From Psychrobacter sp. ANT_WB68 (lineage in GTDB: Bacteria > Pseudomonadota > Gammaproteobacteria > Pseudomonadales > Moraxellaceae), in NCBI RefSeq assembly GCF_008369115.1, contig NZ_VOAZ01000001.1:868001-932000 (forward strand): DNA of 64,000 nt, in the 5' to 3' direction. Shown piece after piece: positions 1 through 9,540 of the stretch (its first letter is position 1; the number at the start of each line of letters is the position of its first letter). A program made the translations under genes and the position numbers. A model generated the notes under the pieces. That model was given only the letters and a program-made list of their open reading frames with translations. It did not search any database and had not been told where the DNA came from.

Positions 1-233
1 TCGCTGTGACTTCCTTATGCTTAATAAGAACTATAGATGCTAGATACTGGCATGTCTAAGACCTATTTGGTCTTATTCTAATACCTTTTAGGTATTTTGA
101 TATAAGGTCTACACCATGTTATGTTCTGTAGGTATACAGATGGTTACTATGAATAGTATTGTGAGCTGACCATAAAGGTTAGGAAGAAAGAGGCTATAAA
201 AACAACCTAGAGCCTAATCAAGGATGAGAGAAG

Positions 234-1151
234 ATGGAACTGAGGCATTTACGATATTTTGTGGCAGTAGCAGAAGAAAAAAGCTTTAATAAGGCTGCTG
301 CTCGTCTATACATCTCACAGCCGCCGCTTAGTCGACAGATAAAGCAATTAGAAGAGGAGATAGGTGTCACGTTAATCGATAGGGAGAACCGTCCGCTAAA
401 GCTTACCGAGGCAGGAGAATTTTTTTATGATCATGCGATTCAGATATTAAAGAAATCGGATGATCTGCGTGCTATGACCATCCGTAAGGGCAACTTTGAC
501 AACTCGCTATCTATAGGTTTTGTATCCTCAATACTGTATGGCATATTGCCAAGAGTGATTGCGCGCTTTCGAGAAGTTTATCCAAATATAGAGATTAAGC
601 TATATGAGCTGAACTCATGGCAGCAAACCCAAGGGTTGATAGATGGTAAAATAGACGTTGGATTTGGCAGGCTATTATTCGAAGATGCTTCTATTCGGCG
701 GTTGTTACTAAGAGAAGAGAGCTTGGTTGTTGCTGTTCCTATTGGGCATTATCTATCAAAGGAGAAGCGCACCAGTGTCAGTCTGATGGATTTAACTAAC
801 GAGGATTTACTGTTATATCCAACAGCACCGCGTCCCAGTTTTATTGATTATGTCTTAGATTTATTTGAGGCGCGTAACTTAAAAGCCAACTACTTCAGTG
901 AGGTCCGTGAACTGCATATTGCTTTAGGATTGGTAGCAGCAGGTGAGGGCTTGACTATCGTGCCAAAGACCCTTGAACATTTGCGCAGTCAAGAAGTGAC
1001 CTATATTCCATTTGAAGAGGGGCATTTAACCTCACCGATTGTGATGAGTGTCAGACATTTTGACAAATCAGAGTTGCTAAAGACACTATTGGCGGTGACT
1101 TACCAAATTTATGATGAAGAAGGTTTTGATTATAAACGTGAGCAGATTTAA
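234..1151 (+). CDS. LysR-family regulator, CatR/BenM-like
   Basis: A 305-residue transcription regulator. The N-terminal winged helix-turn-helix covers about residues 1-60, with the LysR pattern AAARLYISQPPLSRQIKQLE. The opening MELRHLRYFVAVAEEKSF is very close to the start of the CatR/BenM/CatM group, which controls aromatic-acid catabolism in response to muconates. Residues ~90-300 form the periplasmic-binding-protein-like effector domain. The ATG follows a GAGAGAAG ribosome site. Known LysR regulators are usually divergent from their targets; here the next gene, a maleylacetate reductase, lies 54 bp downstream on the same strand, suggesting co-transcription. The effector is not known. Family assignment is firm; the aromatic-pathway link is inferred from the N-terminus and the neighbour. 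Confidence 0.9.
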   Translation: MELRHLRYFVAVAEEKSFNKAAARLYISQPPLSRQIKQLEEEIGVTLIDRENRPLKLTEAGEFFYDHAIQILKKSDDLRAMTIRKGNFDNSLSIGFVSSILYGILPRVIARFREVYPNIEIKLYELNSWQQTQGLIDGKIDVGFGRLLFEDASIRRLLLREESLVVAVPIGHYLSKEKRTSVSLMDLTNEDLLLYPTAPRPSFIDYVLDLFEARNLKANYFSEVRELHIALGLVAAGEGLTIVPKTLEHLRSQEVTYIPFEEGHLTSPIVMSVRHFDKSELLKTLLAVTYQIYDEEGFDYKREQI

Positions 1152-1205
1152 GCAAACGCTTCACCTACTAAGTCTCCTAATATTGACTCGCTCAGGGATG
1201 ATTTC

Positions 1206-2273
1206 ATGCAAAACTTTCGTTACAAAGCCCTACCAATTGACGTTCATTTTGGAGTGGGCAAGTCAGCCGAAACCAAAGATATCTTACTCCAGCATGGTTA
1301 TCATAAAGTATTGGTGATTACGACATCTGCTCAAGAAGAAGTGGGCCGTAAACTGGCAAAAGAGCTACAAGAGATATGTGCAGGCGTGTACCCGCATGCT
1401 GTCAGGCACGTTCCCATAGACGTAGCAAACAAGGCAGTAGAATTTGTCAAAAGCACTGACATTGACTGTTGTCTGGCTTTAGGTGGTGGCTCTACCATTG
1501 GTCTTGCCAAAATAATGGCTCTACAGACACATTTACCCATCGTTGCCATACCGACCACCTATGCGGGTAGCGAGATGACGAGCATTTATGGTTTGACAGA
1601 GAACAATTTAAAAGCCACTGGTAAAGATATTCATGTGCTACCTAAGGTAGTAATTTATGATCCGAAGTTGAGTGTAACATTGCCGGCAGAAATATCAGCT
1701 TGCTCAGGTATGAATGCCATGGCACACGCTGTAGAAGCCCTATATGCCGAGGACAAAAACCCAATCGTTACTCTGATGGCGGTTGAGGCTATTAAAGCGC
1801 TAAAGTCTGCCCTGCCTGTGATTGTCAAAGATCTCAACAATATCTCAGCACGTCAAAAGGCAACTTATGGCGCATGGCTTGCTGGCGTTTGTCTTGGTTC
1901 GGTTGGTATGGCTATTCACCATAAAATCTGTCATACCTTAGGTGGCACTTTCAACCTACCGCATGCGCAAGCACATGCCATTACACTTGCGTATTCAGTA
2001 CAGTACAACTGCAGTGCTGATATTGAAGCCATGGATGAATTGGCAGAGGCTTTAGATGTCAGTAGTCGAGAAGAAGTTGGTTTGGCAATTTATCGTCTAA
2101 ATGAGTCTTTAGGTATTGAATTGGCACTAAAAGATATTGGTTTACCCGAATCTGGTCCAGCCGAAGTGGCAAGGATTATGTGTGACAGTCCTTATTATAA
2201 TCCTCGAGAGTACAATTATGACGAACTAGAGGGCTTATTACAGAAAGCTTATAAAGGTTTACCGCCTGTTTAA
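1206..2273 (+). CDS. Maleylacetate reductase (iron-ADH family)
   Basis: A 355-residue enzyme of the iron-containing alcohol dehydrogenase superfamily, best matching maleylacetate reductase, which reduces maleylacetate to 3-oxoadipate with NAD(P)H at the end of hydroxyquinol, resorcinol and chlorocatechol degradation. The nucleotide-binding GGGST is at residues 93-97, PTTYAGSEMT at 116-125, followed by the family-typical SGMNAMAHAVEALY, and a His-rich metal-site region reading HHKICHTLGG with NLPHAQAHA after it. These patterns are characteristic of the MacA/TftE group rather than of ordinary Fe-ADHs. It follows the LysR gene closely. No ring-cleavage dioxygenase or hydroxylase is present in the window, so its substrate supply must come from elsewhere or its true substrate differs. 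Confidence 0.85.
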   Translation: MQNFRYKALPIDVHFGVGKSAETKDILLQHGYHKVLVITTSAQEEVGRKLAKELQEICAGVYPHAVRHVPIDVANKAVEFVKSTDIDCCLALGGGSTIGLAKIMALQTHLPIVAIPTTYAGSEMTSIYGLTENNLKATGKDIHVLPKVVIYDPKLSVTLPAEISACSGMNAMAHAVEALYAEDKNPIVTLMAVEAIKALKSALPVIVKDLNNISARQKATYGAWLAGVCLGSVGMAIHHKICHTLGGTFNLPHAQAHAITLAYSVQYNCSADIEAMDELAEALDVSSREEVGLAIYRLNESLGIELALKDIGLPESGPAEVARIMCDSPYYNPREYNYDELEGLLQKAYKGLPPV

Positions 2274-2668
2274 GCCTCTATAATTCAATGAGGTTTTAGC
2301 GGTGATTGAGCATGACATCGTTGACGTCTTAAAAGGCAATTCTTCAGTGTCACTAGAGTTGGATTTCGATAACTTCAATTCACCAGTTGTGGGTGAATTG
2401 GTATAGCATAAGGAAAAAGGCTTTAAATAAAGCCTTTAGGTAAAGCAGGAATTTAATTGAAACAGGTAATAATTACATTATGTTAATAAGTGCTATGCTC
2501 GGAATCCATAATGCATTAATTGAACTATGAGTTAATTTTATAGTGTTTACCATGCGACTATGTCTTCTGCAACTTCGTAAAACCTCATGAAAAGGCTTGC
2601 CGTAGGGCTACGCACAAGCCTGAATTGAAATGTGGCAGGTTGAGTAGTATTTGAACCTATAACATATA
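2274..2668. other. Intergenic region between convergent genes
   Basis: About 395 bp between the ends of the maleylacetate reductase and PEP carboxylase genes. It holds a leftward terminator hairpin (2416-2437) and an imperfect long hairpin at 2593-2621 whose outer arms are AGGCTTG and CAAGCCT with an inner CGTA/TACG stem. An open stretch from about 2301 to 2406 could encode roughly 34 residues from a GTG (start VIEHDIVDVL), but no good ribosome site or family match is seen; I treat it as non-coding. Confidence 0.4.
2416..2437 (-). terminator. Terminator of the PEP carboxylase gene
   Basis: Arms AAAGGCTTT and AAAGCCTTT with a 4-nt loop. Read leftward the second arm runs straight into TTTTCC, a short U-tract as in an intrinsic terminator. 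It lies about 230 bp past the ppc stop, and could also stop rightward reading from the maleylacetate reductase gene. Confidence 0.55.
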
Positions 2669-5443
2669 TTAACCCGTATTGCGTAGACCTGCTGCTAAGG
2701 CATTGATACTACGTATCAACGGATCTTCAACGGCAAGATCATCGTCATTACCAGCAGCGTCTTTTTGTCTGGCACGTTTTAATAGCTCGATTTGTATATA
2801 GTTAATTGGATCTAAATACGCATTTCGCCATTCAAGGGAAGCGGCAAGGTTTTGCTGATTAGCCAATAAGGATGTCTGGTTAAGTAAAGAGTTTAAGCCT
2901 GCATAGGTCAGCTCATGTTCATCGATTACTGCTTGCATAATCTTTTCACGTAATGATTCATCTTCACATAACTGGCTATAAGCCTGAGCAATGCTCATCT
3001 CAGATTTGGTAAACGCCATTTCAATATTGCTAATAAATACGTTAAAAAATGGCCAACAGCGGTTCATTTCCCTCATCAAGTCTTCGTCTTCTTTGACGCT
3101 ATGAAGAGCACTACCTACGCCGTACCAAGCAGGTAAAGTAAAGCGTGCTAACGACCAACCAAATACCCAAGGAATTGCCCGTAAAGTCGTTTTACTGGGC
3201 AGACCTTTGTTGCGATGCGCGGGGCGTGAGCCGATATTTAATAAAGAGATTTCTTGCACTGGCGTCACTTGTGAGTAGAACTGATAAAACCCTTCGGTAT
3301 GGTCAGTCAGCTGACGATAACTTTGTTCACCCGCATCTGCTAAACGCGCAAACAGCGCTTCATAATTTGGCAATTCAGGCGGTTGCACCACAAATCTTGT
3401 TGAGCACGCTTTGAGGGTACCAGTGATGCCCATGGTGAGCTCAAATACAGCGGTATCGGTGTTGGCATATTTGGCATAAAGCACTTCGCCCTGCTCAGTG
3501 ACTTTAATTTGCCCATGCAGTGTACCAGCGGGCTGCGCAGCGATCGCCTTATGCGTTGAGCCACCGCCACGACTGACAGAACCGCCACGACCATGAAACA
3601 GGCGCGTTTTAATACCATATTCAGCAGCAATACGGTTAATGGTTTGCTGCGCGCTATAAAGCTGCCATGCAGAAGTAATGATGCCGCCATCTTTTGATGA
3701 ATCTGAATAACCCAGCATGATTTCTTGTGTGTTATCTGAGTGCTGGAGGAGTCCTCGATAGAGTGGGTTATCCAAGACAGCAGGTAAAATCTTATCGATG
3801 TTTTTAAGGTCTTCGATGGTTTCAAACAAGGGTGCAACGGGTAAGTCAGCGGATAACTGCCCTTGATCATTGATCTTGCATAAGCCTGCAAAGCGCATCA
3901 GTAGCAACACTTCTAATAATTGACTGGCGTTATTGGTCATCGAAATGACATAACTACCGAAAGTATCCTGTCCGACCAGTTTACGTAATGTTGCCACAGA
4001 GTGCATCAAGGCCAATTGTTCGCGTGCTTTATCAGTCAAGTTATCGGTATAAATGAGCGGTGTACCAGGCTTTTCAAGCAAGCGCGTTAACCACTTTTGG
4101 CGCTCGGTTTCACCCAGCGACCGATAGTCTGGTAAATTGGAGGCATTGGCAAAAATATCAGCTATCACTTCGCTATGATAAGAAGATTCTTGACGAATAT
4201 CGAGCGCAGCTAAATGAAAGCCGCAAGTTTTGACCAGACGAATCATATCAAGTAATAGCCCTTCGCCATGTGCTTTGTCATGAGTATTGACACTTTTTCG
4301 AATGATGCGTAAATCTTCTAACAGCTCTTGTGGGTTGACGTAAGCATAATGTGCGGCGTCGAGGTCTGTACCTTTACTTTGAATATGGCGATTAGTCGCT
4401 TTTATTTTGGCAAGAATAATCGATAACAACCTTCGGTACGGCTCATTGTTGTAATCGTCAGGATTGTAATAAAACACTTTTTGATCGAGAGTGGCGTACT
4501 CTTTTATACGAGCATAAACGTCTGGTGCAATATCAATAATCGTATCGCTATGAATAAGTTCACGCCGCAGCTTTTTTAACAGCACTTGATAATGACGTAG
4601 CACGGTATAAGCATGCATCAATACGGCCATTTCTGTAGTGTCATGAGTGACAAATGGATTACCATCTCTGTCGCCCCCTATCCAAGAGCCAAAACTCATA
4701 AAGGCAGGTAATGGGTAGTCTGTTAGCTCTGGATAGATATCAACAATGGCGTCTTTAATATTACGGTAAACCTTAGGGATGGCATTAAATAAACTGGCAT
4801 TAAAATAATGCAGACCATTATTTATCTCGTCATAAACTAAAGGCTTACGCGTACGCACTTCATCAGATGACCATAATAAATCAATCGTCTGCGCCGTTTT
4901 TTCTTTCGCTTGCTCGTAGGCAAAACTGTGTTCAGTAAGATTGTTTAAGGCATCGCTATGAATAAACAAACTCTGCAATAGATTCATGGTCGTACGGCGG
5001 CGCGCTTCAGTAGGATGGGCGGTAAATACTGGGATAAATTTTAGTTGTTCAATGAGCTCTTGCATTTGGCCAGGTTCAATATTGCGTTCACGACACTCAA
5101 GTAGAGTACGACGAAACGATCCTTCCCAGCTTTGATCGGATTGTCTACGCAAGGCTTGACGCTGCTCCCGTAAGTAGTTTTCTTCACTTAGATTTGCTAA
5201 GAAGAAATAAATAGAAAAGCTGCGGATGACATTTTTCAAGGTTTGATTGTCTAAGGAGGCAATGAAGTCAATGAGCTGTTGTTTCTGTGCCTCATTAGGC
5301 TCACGGCGTTGTTGAATAAAACCTTTGCGCAGAGTTTCAATGGTATTAAGCGTTTGTTCGCCAGTCTGGCGAGAAATCGCCTCGCCTAGGAATGACCCTA
5401 ATAAGCTGATACGTTCACGTAATACGTCATTATCTAAAGTCAT
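2669..5443 (-). CDS. ppc: Phosphoenolpyruvate carboxylase
   Basis: Carboxylates PEP with bicarbonate to oxaloacetate, the main anaplerotic feed of the TCA cycle; cytosolic homotetramer. All hallmark blocks are present: FTAHPTEARRRT with the catalytic His, GSWIGGDRDGNPFVT, GYSDSSKDGG, LFHGRGGSVSRGGG, and the canonical C-terminus ending in RNTG. I place the start at the ATG of MTLDND (5443), which has AGAAGG six bases upstream; an in-frame ATG 15 bp earlier (5458) has no such site. The total of about 924 residues is somewhat longer than the E. coli enzyme (883). A sigma-70-like promoter at 5493-5521 gives it its own transcription although it follows the hydroxyproline operon in the same direction. 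Confidence 0.97.
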   Translation of the reverse strand: MTLDNDVLRERISLLGSFLGEAISRQTGEQTLNTIETLRKGFIQQRREPNEAQKQQLIDFIASLDNQTLKNVIRSFSIYFFLANLSEENYLREQRQALRRQSDQSWEGSFRRTLLECRERNIEPGQMQELIEQLKFIPVFTAHPTEARRRTTMNLLQSLFIHSDALNNLTEHSFAYEQAKEKTAQTIDLLWSSDEVRTRKPLVYDEINNGLHYFNASLFNAIPKVYRNIKDAIVDIYPELTDYPLPAFMSFGSWIGGDRDGNPFVTHDTTEMAVLMHAYTVLRHYQVLLKKLRRELIHSDTIIDIAPDVYARIKEYATLDQKVFYYNPDDYNNEPYRRLLSIILAKIKATNRHIQSKGTDLDAAHYAYVNPQELLEDLRIIRKSVNTHDKAHGEGLLLDMIRLVKTCGFHLAALDIRQESSYHSEVIADIFANASNLPDYRSLGETERQKWLTRLLEKPGTPLIYTDNLTDKAREQLALMHSVATLRKLVGQDTFGSYVISMTNNASQLLEVLLLMRFAGLCKINDQGQLSADLPVAPLFETIEDLKNIDKILPAVLDNPLYRGLLQHSDNTQEIMLGYSDSSKDGGIITSAWQLYSAQQTINRIAAEYGIKTRLFHGRGGSVSRGGGSTHKAIAAQPAGTLHGQIKVTEQGEVLYAKYANTDTAVFELTMGITGTLKACSTRFVVQPPELPNYEALFARLADAGEQSYRQLTDHTEGFYQFYSQVTPVQEISLLNIGSRPAHRNKGLPSKTTLRAIPWVFGWSLARFTLPAWYGVGSALHSVKEDEDLMREMNRCWPFFNVFISNIEMAFTKSEMSIAQAYSQLCEDESLREKIMQAVIDEHELTYAGLNSLLNQTSLLANQQNLAASLEWRNAYLDPINYIQIELLKRARQKDAAGNDDDLAVEDPLIRSINALAAGLRNTG

Positions 5444-5492
5444 CCTTAACCTTCTCATTAAATTATTGGGTAAAGTAGTAGTGCTAGACTCA

Positions 5493-5521
5493 TTTATAGC
5501 TCAGTCTATTCTTTAAAACAA
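5493..5521 (-). promoter_or_regulatory. Putative sigma-70 promoter of ppc
   Basis: On the minus strand a TTGTTT -35 (5516-5521) and TATAAA -10 (5493-5498) are 17 bp apart. This would start transcription about 40 bases before the chosen ppc start codon, separating ppc from the upstream transporter gene. Confidence 0.5.
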
Positions 5522-5533
5522 TATGTAAGATCA

Positions 5534-6982
5534 TTATTTATGACCATGTTCATCACTATAGCCTATCCAGAAGTCTGCATTATCCACACCGGCCTTTCTA
5601 GGATCAAAGATAGGATTAACCCCTAACTTCATCTGCGCATCGTAGTCTTTGAGCACTTTTAGGGCAGTTTTGCTGAGTAGCAAAATGGCGATAAAGTTTA
5701 GATAACACATACTGCCAAAGCCAATATCACCTAGCGCCCACATCATACCGACAGATTGCACACTGCCTGAAAAGCAAACAATTAAAAAGATCAGTTTTAG
5801 CAAGTGCTTAAGGATGGGATAACGCAACTTGTCATCCAAATAGACCAAAGTAGTCTCAGCGATATAGTAGTAGGCAATCAAACAAGTGAAGGCGAATAGG
5901 AAAATAGCAATAGCGACAAAGCCACTACCGTACTGTGTAAAGACAGTGGATACAGCTGCTTGCGTAAATGCAGTACCTGCCTCAATGCCGGGCATGTTTT
6001 CGACCAGCGCTATGCCTTCTGGGCTGCTTACGTTATACATGCCGGTTGAGAGAATCATCAAAGCAGTAGCGGTACAAACGAGCACGGTATCAATGTAGAT
6101 AGAAAAGCTCTGTACCAATCCTTGCTTAGCAGGGTGAGAGACTTCTGCGGCAGCCGAGCTAAAGGTAGCTTCGCCAGCTCCCGCGACATTAGAGAATACA
6201 GCGCGACGTACGCCCCATGAGATAGCAGTACCGACCATGCCGCCGAATATAGCATCCATACCAAAGGCACTTTTGAAGATGAGCGCAAACATAGAGGGAA
6301 TGTTGTGAGCATTAAAGGCCAACACAATGACCATCATAACAATGTAGCCAATGGCCATAACCGGAACCACTTTGCCAGCGAAACTAGCGATACGCTTGAC
6401 GCCACCAAATATGATGATGCCTAGCAGTACGACAATTAGGATACCAGTCACGAATGGAGGGATATTAAATGCGGTACTAAAGGAATCAGCAATAGTATTT
6501 GCCTGAACCCCAGGCACTAGCACACCATAAGAGAGACAGGTTACGACAGCAACGACGATAGCAAAAGGCTTCAGCTTGAGACCTTTTTCAATATAGAACG
6601 GTGAGCCACCTCGATATTGGTCGTCTACCTTATGCTTATACACCTGTGCCAAAGTGGATTCAATAAAGGCACTGGCGCCGCCTAACACACCCATGACGAT
6701 CATCCAAAATACCGCCCCAGGTCCACCGGCTGCTATAGCCGTTGCGACCCCAGCAATATTACCGACACCGATACGCCCGGATAAGGCCATACAGAAAGCT
6801 TGGAACGAGCTAACCCCTGCTGATGAGGTTTGCTTATCGAATAACAGCTTGATCATCTCTTTAAAATAGCGAATCTGCACAGCGCGGGTCATGATAGTAA
6901 AATAGATACCGACGCCTAACGCAAGATAGACCAGCGCGTCGCTCCAAATATACCCGACGATGGTATTAATGATGTTTTCCAT
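5534..6982 (-). CDS. AGCS-family sodium/amino acid symporter
   Basis: A 482-residue inner-membrane carrier of the alanine/glycine:cation symporter family. The N-terminal signature SGRIGVGNIAGVATAIAAGGPGAVFWM and the later GVRRAVFSNVAGAGEATFSSAAAE are family hallmarks; about ten hydrophobic helices are visible. Known members move alanine or glycine with Na+ or H+. Here the gene is the last of the hydroxyproline operon, 60 bp after the semialdehyde dehydrogenase, so uptake of hydroxyproline or proline is a reasonable inference but is not proven by sequence. No obvious truncation. Confidence 0.92.
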   Translation of the reverse strand: MENIINTIVGYIWSDALVYLALGVGIYFTIMTRAVQIRYFKEMIKLLFDKQTSSAGVSSFQAFCMALSGRIGVGNIAGVATAIAAGGPGAVFWMIVMGVLGGASAFIESTLAQVYKHKVDDQYRGGSPFYIEKGLKLKPFAIVVAVVTCLSYGVLVPGVQANTIADSFSTAFNIPPFVTGILIVVLLGIIIFGGVKRIASFAGKVVPVMAIGYIVMMVIVLAFNAHNIPSMFALIFKSAFGMDAIFGGMVGTAISWGVRRAVFSNVAGAGEATFSSAAAEVSHPAKQGLVQSFSIYIDTVLVCTATALMILSTGMYNVSSPEGIALVENMPGIEAGTAFTQAAVSTVFTQYGSGFVAIAIFLFAFTCLIAYYYIAETTLVYLDDKLRYPILKHLLKLIFLIVCFSGSVQSVGMMWALGDIGFGSMCYLNFIAILLLSKTALKVLKDYDAQMKLGVNPIFDPRKAGVDNADFWIGYSDEHGHK

Positions 6983-7042
6983 AACTTTACTTCCTTGTAA
7001 TGTTTTTGGCTACGCTGAACTTAGTGCTGGAGACCTCTGTGT

Positions 7043-8527
7043 TTAATTTACCAACCAGATGGTTTTGGTTTGGGTGTATTGAGATAGTGCCTCAAGGCCA
7101 TTGTCACGCCCGCCGAAGCCAGATTGTTTGTAGCCACCAAAAGGTGTCGTAATATCTCCTTCTGAAAAGCCATTAATCGAGACGGTACCTGCTTTAATGG
7201 CGGCTGCCACACGGAAAGCACGGTGGATATTTTGAGTATAAAAAGAAGCGGCTAGGCCATAGTTACTTTGATTAGCAAGCGTGATGGCTTCTTCCTCAGT
7301 TTCAAAGCTGGTGATAGCGAGAATCGGACCAAAGACTTCTTCCTTGAATAACGTCATGTCTGCACTGACATTATCGAAAATGGTCGGCTCGATATACCAA
7401 CCACTGCCAACTTCCTCATGGATACGACCGCCTGCAACCAAAGTAGCGCCTTCAGCTTTAGCGGTATCAAGGTAGGAAACTACCTTGTCGAAATGCGCCC
7501 TTTCGATCATAGGGCCAATAGCGACTTCAGGGTCATAGGGAAGACCTACTTTCCATGACTTGAGACCTTCTTGTAGTAGGCTCAATAAAGCTTTCTTTTG
7601 GCTAGAGTGCACTATCAATCGTGAGCCACAGCTGCAGTTTTCGCTCATATTCCAAAAAGCCGCTGACAAAATATGCTCGACGGTTTGCTCATTGATAAGG
7701 GCGTCGGCAAACACCACTTGCGGACTCTTACCGCCACATTCTAAGACCACTTCTTTTAGATTGCTTTGCGCAGAATATTGCAAAAATAATCGACCGACTT
7801 CGGTAGAGCCGGTGAAAGAGATCATATCGACATCCATGTGCTGACCGAGTGCCGCGCCGACTTCTTCGCCAAGACCGCAAATCAGCTGTAAGGCGGCTTT
7901 TGGCACACCGGCTTCATACGCTAATTGCGTCAAACGATAAGCTGATAATGAAGTTAGTTCAGCAGGCTTAACAATGACCGAATTCCCAGTTATTAGCGCT
8001 GGCGCGACTTTCCACGCGTACATTTGCGCAGGAAAATTCCACGGCAATACCGCGCCAACCACTCCAATTGGCTCTTGTACGATAAGTCCCAATGCTTCAG
8101 AGCCGGTAGGTGCGACCTTGCCAAAAACTTTATCGGCAGTTTCGGCGTACCACTCAAAGGTCTCAATCGTAGCGGGTAGATCAGTGTTGAGGCATTCTGT
8201 AATGGGCTTGCCTGCATCGACACAATCTAACGCAGCTAGCTCATCAATATTTTCATGCATCAACTGGCACCAGCGCTGCATTATAACTTTGCGCTCTGCA
8301 GGCGACATCCGTCGCCACTCCCCATTATCAAAGGCATTGCGAGCTGCAACTACCGCAAGGTCGACATCTTGGCGATTGCCACGAGCAAGGCTACCGATAC
8401 AGTTATTGTCGATAGGGCTATGGTTGGGCAGTGTCGCATCTGAGACGGGCTCAGCAGCTATAAGATGGCCTGCCCAAAGCTGTTGTTTTTTTGAGAGTTC
8501 GAAGACTTGCGCTGTGGTCATACTCAT
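7043..8527 (-). CDS. Aldehyde dehydrogenase, likely 2-oxoglutarate semialdehyde DH
   Basis: A full-length (494 aa) NAD(P)-dependent aldehyde dehydrogenase. The cofactor motif FTGSTEVGR starts at 238, the general base is E263 in ECGGKSPQ, and the nucleophile is C298 in NMSENCSCGSR, which also contains an unusual second Cys at 300. EEVFGPILAI follows near 395. By family it is close to the PuuC-like group that oxidises amino-aldehydes. By position, directly after the deaminase that makes 2-oxoglutarate semialdehyde, it should oxidise that product to 2-oxoglutarate, the last step of the trans-4-hydroxyproline pathway. Specificity for another omega-aldehyde cannot be excluded. Confidence 0.88.
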   Translation of the reverse strand: MSMTTAQVFELSKKQQLWAGHLIAAEPVSDATLPNHSPIDNNCIGSLARGNRQDVDLAVVAARNAFDNGEWRRMSPAERKVIMQRWCQLMHENIDELAALDCVDAGKPITECLNTDLPATIETFEWYAETADKVFGKVAPTGSEALGLIVQEPIGVVGAVLPWNFPAQMYAWKVAPALITGNSVIVKPAELTSLSAYRLTQLAYEAGVPKAALQLICGLGEEVGAALGQHMDVDMISFTGSTEVGRLFLQYSAQSNLKEVVLECGGKSPQVVFADALINEQTVEHILSAAFWNMSENCSCGSRLIVHSSQKKALLSLLQEGLKSWKVGLPYDPEVAIGPMIERAHFDKVVSYLDTAKAEGATLVAGGRIHEEVGSGWYIEPTIFDNVSADMTLFKEEVFGPILAITSFETEEEAITLANQSNYGLAASFYTQNIHRAFRVAAAIKAGTVSINGFSEGDITTPFGGYKQSGFGGRDNGLEALSQYTQTKTIWLVN

Positions 8528-8580
8528 TGGATTGTCCTTTTATATAAAGTGGTATTGTTGATACGAAGGCAGCTTAACAA

Positions 8581-9444
8581 CTATGACAATAGAGTTAAGA
8601 ATGACTTGGTATCTTCATCTGACATGGGGGTCAATGGTATACGTACAGATCCAACATCGATGGTACCGTTGATGCAGCCCGCTTTAGCTTTTTGATTATA
8701 GTTGTCAGACTCCATAGAATGGATCGCAGGGTACATGTGAGTCATCAGCTCTTTAGCACGATTCCAATCGCTTTGTTGTGTGGCTTTAAATAGCGCAACC
8801 TGCTCACCAGGGAAAACGTTGGCCGCACCTGCGATCCAACTTTTTGCACCCCAAAAGAAGAAGTCAACGGGTTGATCGTCACAACCACAAACTACTTCGA
8901 AATTGTCAAAGTTGGCTTGTAGCAGGCGTAGCGCATGGCTAAAATCGCCACTACTTTCTTTAATGCCCACGATATTTGGATTTTTTGCTAGATGAGCGAC
9001 CGTTTCAAATTCAATGCTCACACCTACGCGCGCTGGAAAGTTGTACATAATGATAGGTAGGTCTGTCGCATCAGCGACCTTTTCGAAATGAGCGATGATG
9101 CCTTTTTGATCTGGAAGGCTATAAGGATTGGCTGATAACATTAAACCGTCGTAGCCCAAAGCTTTTGCTTGATGTGCCAGCTCAATGGAGTGATCGGTCG
9201 AAAGGCTATTAATCCCAGCGATTAAAGTAATTTTCCCCTTGGCAGCATCAGCGATAGTACTCAGCACTAGCTCACGCTCTTTAGGGGAAAAGGTATAGTA
9301 TTCACCAGTGGTACCGCAGGCTACGATACCGGTGACGCCTTTTTCTATAAAGACATTGACTAGTGTGGTTAGAGTTTGCGTGTCAATGTCGCCATTGGCA
9401 TCAAAAGGGGTAACGATAGGGACTAAAACGCCATGAATGTTCAT
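8581..9444 (-). CDS. Pyrroline-4-hydroxy-2-carboxylate deaminase (DapA family)
   Basis: A 287-residue (beta/alpha)8 class I aldolase-fold protein of the dihydrodipicolinate synthase family. Visible are GTTGE at 44-48, the catalytic Tyr134 in MYNFPARVG and the Schiff-base Lys162 in GIKESSGD. Biosynthetic DapA is unlikely given its place between a D-amino acid dehydrogenase and an aldehyde dehydrogenase. In known T4LHyp operons this member deaminates delta-1-pyrroline-4-hydroxy-2-carboxylate to 2-oxoglutarate semialdehyde and ammonia (the role called LhpC/HypD in Pseudomonas). Spacing to the next gene is 53 bp. The family call is certain; the reaction is inferred from context. Confidence 0.88.
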   Translation of the reverse strand: MNIHGVLVPIVTPFDANGDIDTQTLTTLVNVFIEKGVTGIVACGTTGEYYTFSPKERELVLSTIADAAKGKITLIAGINSLSTDHSIELAHQAKALGYDGLMLSANPYSLPDQKGIIAHFEKVADATDLPIIMYNFPARVGVSIEFETVAHLAKNPNIVGIKESSGDFSHALRLLQANFDNFEVVCGCDDQPVDFFFWGAKSWIAGAANVFPGEQVALFKATQQSDWNRAKELMTHMYPAIHSMESDNYNQKAKAGCINGTIDVGSVRIPLTPMSDEDTKSFLTLLS

Positions 9445-9540
9445 ATAAATATCCTTATTTAATGATAAAAGTCGTTAGTAGGCAGCATGCCAATAGCGAC
9501 TGTGAGGGTTCTATGAATCGTCATAGAAGTAAAATTTTAA

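Noticed and set aside
2301-2406. Open 34-codon GTG frame (VIEHDIVDVL...) after maleylacetate reductase
   Set aside because: No ribosome site, no family match, ends before a terminator meant for the other strand; likely chance. A faint IEHD similarity at ~21893 is too short to mean anything.
3340-3891. 183-codon frame inside ppc on the same strand
   Set aside because: Fully inside the strongly conserved ppc frame; a shadow frame without recognisable motifs.
7974-8561. 195-codon frame antisense to the aldehyde dehydrogenase
   Set aside because: Antisense shadow of a conserved gene, composition unlike a real protein.
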